Below are positions 24,942-29,060 of a stretch of DNA of 29,060 bases, in pieces. The notes under the pieces were generated by a model. That model worked only from the letters and a program-made list of their open reading frames with translations, was not told the DNA's origin and made no database searches. The translations under genes were made by a program, and so were the position numbers. This stretch comes from Pelargonium tetragonum (taxonomy: Eukaryota > Streptophyta > Magnoliopsida > Geraniales > Geraniaceae), in contig JAYMTL010000183.1 in NCBI GenBank assembly GCA_036897445.1, forward strand, positions 1-29,060. Direction: 5' to 3'. Numbering within the stretch: position 1 is the first letter of the stretch; each line of letters begins with the position of its first letter.

Positions 24942-26390
24942 TCATATATACCTTATAACTTATTGTCAGAACTCATAGAAAACTTTTTGGCTAATGCCAC
25001 TTGGGGAGTGATACTCTAACCAAGGAATATAAGAAGTCTAGCCTTGCATGTAACAACCCTTACATCTCAAATTACTTAAAAGTAGATATAGCAAATAGCC
25101 TCAAATAAAGAAATAGTCATGTTATTGCCGAGAAAGCTTACTAACTTTCCAGTCTTTTTAAAAAGTGATTGCAGTTATACTGGGTTTATCCGCTTCCTTT
25201 TCGTAATAGGGATATCAGGTACAAATTTTTATCTTTTGTAAATCCAAAATAGCCTGGTGCTTAGCATAAAGTCTTATCATTTTCTCTTGTTCTAATTCAG
25301 ACCAAGTTTACATACTACAGGTTTTGATTTGAGAAAGAGTACGGTTTGCCCAAATTAAGTACTTACCATGATTTTGACTGCAAAAATTATAGTATAGCTT
25401 TTTAAATGCATATACAACTCTAGAAAGTTCCCATAAACTTTATAATACTTAAAGGTACCTTAAATTTACAAAATTGCTAAACGCCCTTTAGATACACCAG
25501 CAAAAAGACTTAATGCTCTAAAAAAACCTCTGAGTGTTTTCCTAATAAAGAAGGTTTTACTAAATCTTATTTATTATAAGGAACTATAAAATCATGTATA
25601 AATCTAGGAAAAAATATAAAGGAGCCCCGTAAAAAGTGAATTAATTCTAAGTTATTTCCACTTAAATTCTGCGCTTTAGCTTACACCTGGAGTATGATAA
25701 TTTAATATTTACTTAGTTTGCTTTTTTCTATTTTATATAGTATAATGATAAGCTATTTACGAGGAATTGCTGAAAGGTTGTTTAAGCTACAATACAAAGC
25801 TTTTAGCAAAGTTCAAGGGGCAAAATTTTATATGAAAAATCAAAGAAATTGAACGTTCTCATTGACTTCATAAAGATTAATTAAGATATAAAAAACCTAT
25901 AAAAATGACCTCGCTATTCCTACTAAAATTCCTTTAGGGGGCTCCCGAGAACTATAAGCAGAGAGTATAATAATTTAAGTAACTAACACCTAGTGGTAAA
26001 AAGGGGCGACTTTAAATACTAATACCTAAATTATAAGTACCTCACTCACAAGAGATAACGAAAGGCCTTTTAAAAAACTAATATTAAATACATATTTCTT
26101 TGTAAGGTTCCCTTACCCGGATTTGTGTATACGAAGTAATCTGGAGTTTTTATACAGCTTCCTCGAGGGCCTTAAATATGTTTAGTTGAAGGAAAGGGAT
26201 CCCTTAATAAAGGCTTTCTCCCTCATTGAAGCTTACCCTTTTATCTAGATCTAGGAATGGAAATAATATAAACATAACAAGGTATTCTTCAGAATAATTC
26301 GGTTTATTTCAGCTTCATTACTAAACCAAAGAAATTTTTATGCCATCCGCTTTAGAACCCCTTTTTTCGTGCCGCGGATTCCTTTTCAAG

Positions 26391-26407
26391 TATAGTTTTC
26401 AACTATA
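26391..26407 (+). repeat. Short perfect hairpin followed by T-run
   Basis: TATAGTT and AACTATA pair around the loop TTC, and GTTTTTTG follows. A stem-loop plus T-run is the form of an intrinsic terminator. However, the stem holds a single G-C pair and no gene lies upstream, so a functional terminator is unlikely. Confidence 0.2.
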
Positions 26408-28256
26408 GTTTTTTGAAACTTGTTTCCTATTTCTCGGAAAATCTTGTCCTTGAATTAAGAAAAGTGCAATCTCAAGCCCTCTAGAGTTTCCAGTGTTTAT
26501 ATTATTCTAACTTAACCTCATAAAATAAAAAGCTCCTTCTTTTAACTGGGCCTGAAAAAATAAGGAGTACTTCCTTTTGTTTTGTAAACACTGGATTTTA
26601 CACCTCGGGATTTCCCTATATTTCACTTGCAATTTATAAAGCCAATTAAAGTTCAGAACTGATTTAGAAGGAAGTCGTTGGTAGACCTGGTCATAGCAGA
26701 AATTTACAAGCACTGGAAAGACTTTTAAGGGTAAAGCTTTTTATGAGAAGCAGCTATAAAATGGGCAGTATATATGAAAGTCCTTTTCTTTTCTATGCTT
26801 ACAGATCAACTTGAACAAAAGAAAGAGTAGAAGTTCTAATAGGCATTATGACTTATCAAGCTTTAGAATATGCCTAGCTTAAAACTCGAAACGAAGTCCG
26901 AAGAAAAAGAACCTTGAACTATTGTCTTACCTTTAATTTAGAATTAGAAAGATTAAAGTCCCACTTTTGTATCTAAAACATTAAAACGGTAAAGAGGCTT
27001 AACAAATTATATACAGGAGCACAGAGGCCCCTTTAAAGTAGATATACCTTGCCTTTAGAAATCCGTACTGAATTGCTAAGATAAAAATGTTTTATTTGAT
27101 AATGTATTTCCTCTACTCCTTCTTTTGACCCAAAATTTTTAGGGAAATAGGATCTAGAGGTAAGGAACAGCTTTGTAGTATACTATAATTACTTAATTTG
27201 GTTTCGCAAGAATTGAAAAGAGATATAGAAAACCCCATCTCGGCGCTTTTGTCATTCCTTTGTAAAGTTACCCCTTATTTATAGAGTTCCTTTTCAGTTC
27301 CGCTTTAGGAGCTTTCATGTGATGAAGTTTTTATCCCAAGTCACGGGGTCCTTTTATACATTTTTAGTGCAACGCAAGTAGAAACTCGCCCACCCTTTTG
27401 GAAGAGTAATTTGTATAACGACATTTTCAACTTAATAAGTAGGGCCCCCGCCTTATTCCCTTTGTTTAGAAATACCCAGCCTATACTTTTGTATTCATTA
27501 TCTACTTTAATTCAGTACAAAGAGGGGTCGTGCAGCTGTCTCTCTTCAGGATCCCTCCCCAGTAACCTTGCTTACTAAAACTTTTCTGAAAGCTTGTAAA
27601 TAAAAGCCAACTCCGCTGCCAACAACCTCTCTGGTTGAGACTCTAGAATTCCTGTTCAAACATTTGCTTCAAATTGAAGCCCCTATTTCTAACCATTTAC
27701 AGAGGGAAAACCTTTTGAGCTGCCGTACCGGATGATTTTACCTTTTTGGATAAAAAGCCTTTTCCAATCGAAACGTGGGAAGTGACCTTTTTAACGGCTG
27801 TAAAATAGGCAGGAACCTTAAAACCACTATCCAGAATGCCTTATATCTAGAGCAGGACAAAAAGGAAGACCCCTCCCCCATTCTTGTGTTTAGCAGAGTC
27901 TAATTCGGTTCGAGCTTTATATTAGGGCCTATAAATTTACACTTGCAAGGAGGCTTCCTAGTTCGCAGATGCTCTTTCTTCCTTAAGTTACTTTGTATTA
28001 GTCTTCAGGTCAATCCCTACTCAATATAGCTATTTCCTTATAAGCCTAGGATTAACGTCTTGGTGCCAGTTCCCAAAAAGTCTAGGACTCCCAGCTAAAA
28101 AGTTTTAAGAACACTTCTATAGGGTCCTTTAGAAAAAAGGGGGTTTCTTTTTTATGAAACTAGTATCGAGAAAACCCTGTGTGTAAGAAAGCAGATTGTA
28201 GATTACTTTAAGCAATGCTTTTTATATGATGGGTATGGAAAAATTTGAGATGTATA

Positions 28257-28275
28257 TAATACTAACGCATTACCT
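28257..28275 (+). repeat. Diverged copy of the 19-bp repeat
   Basis: TAATACTAACGCATTACCT matches TAATACTACGCATTACCT with one extra A. It lies about 440 bp upstream of the two identical copies, and is the clearest of the outlying members. Confidence 0.6.
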
Positions 28276-28426
28276 TTGAGTCCTCTAGAGCGGGAGCTTA
28301 GGATATTAGCTTTGCGGGGTCTTAGTAAGACTTAGTAGTTAAGGATAGCCATAGCCATTTTTAGCACTTTTATTGGTTTAACTTATCCCATTTGGTGATC
28401 CTTTAGCTATATTATATATTTGTTCT

Positions 28427-28452
28427 AATTTCTATTATAAATTTCTATTATA
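28427..28452 (+). repeat. Tandem duplication of 13 bp
   Basis: AATTTCTATTATA is present twice head to tail without mismatch, then one more base of context continues. It is the longest of the small perfect tandem duplications in the window. Confidence 0.85.
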
Positions 28453-28583
28453 TAGGTAAGGTCCCTCTTTTTCTAAGGGGTGCCCGATGTTGGAAATCCC
28501 TCTTTTGAAACGCAATCAGTAGAACAGCAAAGAGACTAAATAGCTTATTATAAATGTATTTGAAATCCAACCTTGACGAGTAC

Positions 28584-28675
28584 TCTAAGCTCTTTGGTAG
28601 ATTGTTTAGAGAAGTGTTTGTTACGTCATGAGTCAAATGGATCAAATGTCGTAGGTTCGAATCCCACTCTTAGAA
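28584..28675 (+). tRNA. Long tRNA-like unit, possibly degenerate or intron-bearing
   Basis: The acceptor arms TCTAAGC (28584-28590) and TCTTAGA (28668-28674) pair in 6 of 7 positions. The T-arm GTAGG, loop TTCGAAT, CCCAC (28651-28667) pairs in 4 of 5. TTGGTAGA at 28594-28601 is a D-loop mark. At 92 nt it is too long for a normal class I tRNA. One reading has the anticodon stem GTTTG (28616-28620) with CAAAT (28643-28647), which leaves a 22-nt loop as if a small intron or insertion were present. Another has GAAGT/ACGTC and a long variable arm with loop GTTTGTT. A 9-nt duplication (TCAAATGGA then TCAAATG, from 28633) lies inside. No CCA is encoded. I cannot assign an amino acid, and it may be dead. 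Confidence 0.35.
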
Positions 28676-28694
28676 GCATAGAAAGTCAATCACG

Positions 28695-28713
28695 TAATAC
28701 TACGCATTACCTC
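28695..28713 (+). repeat. 19-bp repeat, copy 1
   Basis: TAATACTACGCATTACCTC is identical to the copy at 28734-28752, 39 bp further on. A 19-bp perfect match is not expected by chance at this distance. It lies between the long tRNA-like unit and the next tRNA-like units. Confidence 0.85.
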
Positions 28714-28733
28714 TTTTTCTTTTCTAAATTAAT

Positions 28734-28752
28734 TAATACTACGCATTACCTC
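28734..28752 (+). repeat. 19-bp repeat, copy 2
   Basis: It is identical to copy 1. The segment between the copies is pyrimidine-rich and then A+T-rich, and shows no other similarity. Confidence 0.85.
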
Positions 28753-28764
28753 AATCTCATCTGC

Positions 28765-28782
28765 AATTATTATGCATTCCTC
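28765..28782 (+). repeat. 19-bp repeat, degenerate copy 3
   Basis: AATTATTATGCATTCCTC aligns to the repeat with several mismatches and one missing base, keeping GCATT and CCTC. Its final CTC also serves as the 5' strand of the D-stem of the tRNA-like unit that follows. Confidence 0.45.
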
Positions 28783-28830
28783 TTTCGTTGGTAGAGAATT
28801 AAGAATCTCAGTCTCTCCAACTCCGATCTA
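28770..28830 (+). pseudogene. Degenerate tRNA-like unit (5' part)
   Basis: The D-arm CTC (28780-28782), an 11-nt loop ending TTGGTA, then GAG (28794-28796) has normal dimensions. It is followed after 11 nt by TCAGTCT (28808-28814), exactly as in the unit 73 nt downstream. The T-arm position reads CTCCGATCT and no longer fits the consensus, and no acceptor pairing is visible. It looks like a more decayed sister of the next unit. Confidence 0.4.
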
Positions 28831-28840
28831 TCTCTTCCAA

Positions 28841-28918
28841 ATCTAGCTTACTCATTCTTCTTGGTAGAGCGCTGGCCCCTTCAGTCTTATGTCGTAGGTT
28901 CGAATCTCTATTCTGTAT
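28841..28918 (+). pseudogene. tRNA-like unit with canonical arm lengths, probably dead
   Basis: From the 3' D-stem onward every segment has textbook length. GAGC (28867-28870) is followed by one base, then anticodon arm 5-7-5 (28872-28888), variable 5 (28889-28893), T-arm 5-7-5 (28894-28910) and acceptor 7 (28911-28917). The string GGTAGAGC, 20 nt, then GTCGTAGGTTCGAATC matches plastid-type tRNA-Asn in spacing and T-arm from memory, with some likeness to tRNA-Trp. However, the anticodon loop CCCTTCA lacks U33 (it would read CTT), the anticodon stem has two mismatches, the 3' T-stem three, and the acceptor does not pair. The D-loop, 13 nt as I draw it, is a little long. Best read as a decayed tRNA. 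Confidence 0.45.
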
Positions 28919-28930
28919 CTGTGTTCTTGT

Positions 28931-28943
28931 TCTAAGTTCTGAT
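28931..28943 (+). repeat. 13-bp direct repeat, copy A
   Basis: TCTAAGTTCTGAT recurs at 29036-29048, 105 bp away. A partial repeat (GATCTAAGTTTCT) overlaps its end. Isolated 13-bp matches are common by chance across the window, but less so this close together. Confidence 0.45.
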
Positions 28944-29035
28944 CTAAGTTTCTTGTCAACTCTTCTCTTGTTCTATTGTCTTGGTTTCCTTTTTAGTTGA
29001 AAGATCTACTATGAGATCAAGGCAGCTCCCGGTGC

Positions 29036-29048
29036 TCTAAGTTCTGAT
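29036..29048 (+). repeat. 13-bp direct repeat, copy B
   Basis: It is identical to 28931-28943. The window ends 12 bp later, so further copies beyond the edge cannot be seen. Confidence 0.45.
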
Positions 29049-29060
29049 TCCCAAAAGTCC

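Larger units (their letters stand above)
10481..28200. other. Long noncoding A+T-rich DNA without recognisable genes
   Basis: About 17.7 kb with dense stops in all frames. Open frames of 60-70 codons occur at chance density, and only the one at 17660-17866 starts on ATG. Listed items inside are scattered T-arm-like sites, short hairpins and one 11-bp tandem duplication. AAAAGGGG or CCCCTTTT words recur at 11510, 11804, 14967, 16327, 16693, 17425, 19645, 23230, 25999, 26358 and 28135. I see no rRNA core sequence, intron core, transposon end or promoter I could defend. Confidence 0.65.
28200..29060. other. Repeat and tRNA-like rich right end
   Basis: This last stretch differs from the rest. 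It has the only cluster of tRNA-like units, the 19-bp repeat family and a 13-bp duplication, and it becomes pyrimidine-rich after about 28,780. Individual parts are listed separately. No protein frame is credible, because the open frame across 28573-28794 is simply a tRNA-like unit read as protein. Confidence 0.6.

Noticed and set aside
17399-25382. 13-bp direct repeats such as CCGAGAAAGCTTA (17399, 25129) and GATTTTGACTGCA (18976, 25370), and TAATGCGTCTAAG (12535, 16592)
   Set aside because: A hand estimate gives dozens of 13-bp matches by chance among all positions on both strands of a 29-kb window, so distant pairs carry little weight.
28695-28713. TAATAC at the start of the 19-bp repeat looks like the start of a T7-type phage promoter
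   Set aside because: Only the first six bases agree. The essential CTCACTATA part does not match, so a promoter call is not supported.
28448-28794. Two overlapping open frames on opposite strands, one containing a VGSNPT-like string
   Set aside because: VGSNPT is the familiar false translation of a tRNA T-arm (GTAGGTTCGAATCCC). The frame is a shadow of the tRNA-like unit.

Overview
This 29 kb window is about two-thirds A+T (hand estimate from sampled lines) and I see no protein gene in it. The longest open frame has 126 codons, starts on TTG and contains no internal methionine. Only three frames of 60 or more codons start on ATG, and none gives a protein I recognise. That is about what random sequence of this composition would produce. 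I found no rRNA core motifs, CRISPR array, insertion sequence, integrated virus or telomere array.

The only biological signal I trust is tRNA-derived, and it concentrates at the right end. At 28,584-28,918 there are three tRNA-like units. One keeps the exact arm lengths of a tRNA from the D-stem through the T-arm. A second matches it in the same register 73 nt upstream. A third is long (92 nt) with a good T-arm and a 6/7 acceptor. Further T-arm consensus sites (GGTTC[GA]A[AG]T) are scattered on both strands, for example near 5,230, 5,691, 10,898, 17,490 and 18,088, mostly without the rest of a tRNA. The string GTCGTAGGTTCGAATC resembles plastid or plant-mitochondrial tRNA-Asn (and partly tRNA-Trp) as I remember them.

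Layout: 1-5,800 is featureless A+T-rich DNA. 5,840-7,140 is more A+T-rich, with short duplications and an inverted repeat pair. 7,140-9,250 has clearly more C than G, and 9,550-10,480 more G than C. 10,480-28,200 is long, plain noncoding DNA with occasional hairpins. 28,200-29,060 holds a 19-bp repeat family (TAATACTACGCATTACCTC) interleaved with the tRNA-like units. Throughout, runs of A abut runs of G (AAAAGGGG) far more often than base composition predicts.

Origin: the gene-empty texture, A+T richness and organelle-like tRNA remnants fit the intergenic DNA of an expanded organelle genome (alga or plant) or nuclear intergenic DNA of a eukaryote. The sequence alone does not decide between them. 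A bacterial chromosome is very unlikely because there are no genes. I did not find a convincing new biological system. The tRNA-like cluster with its interleaved repeat is the best lead.
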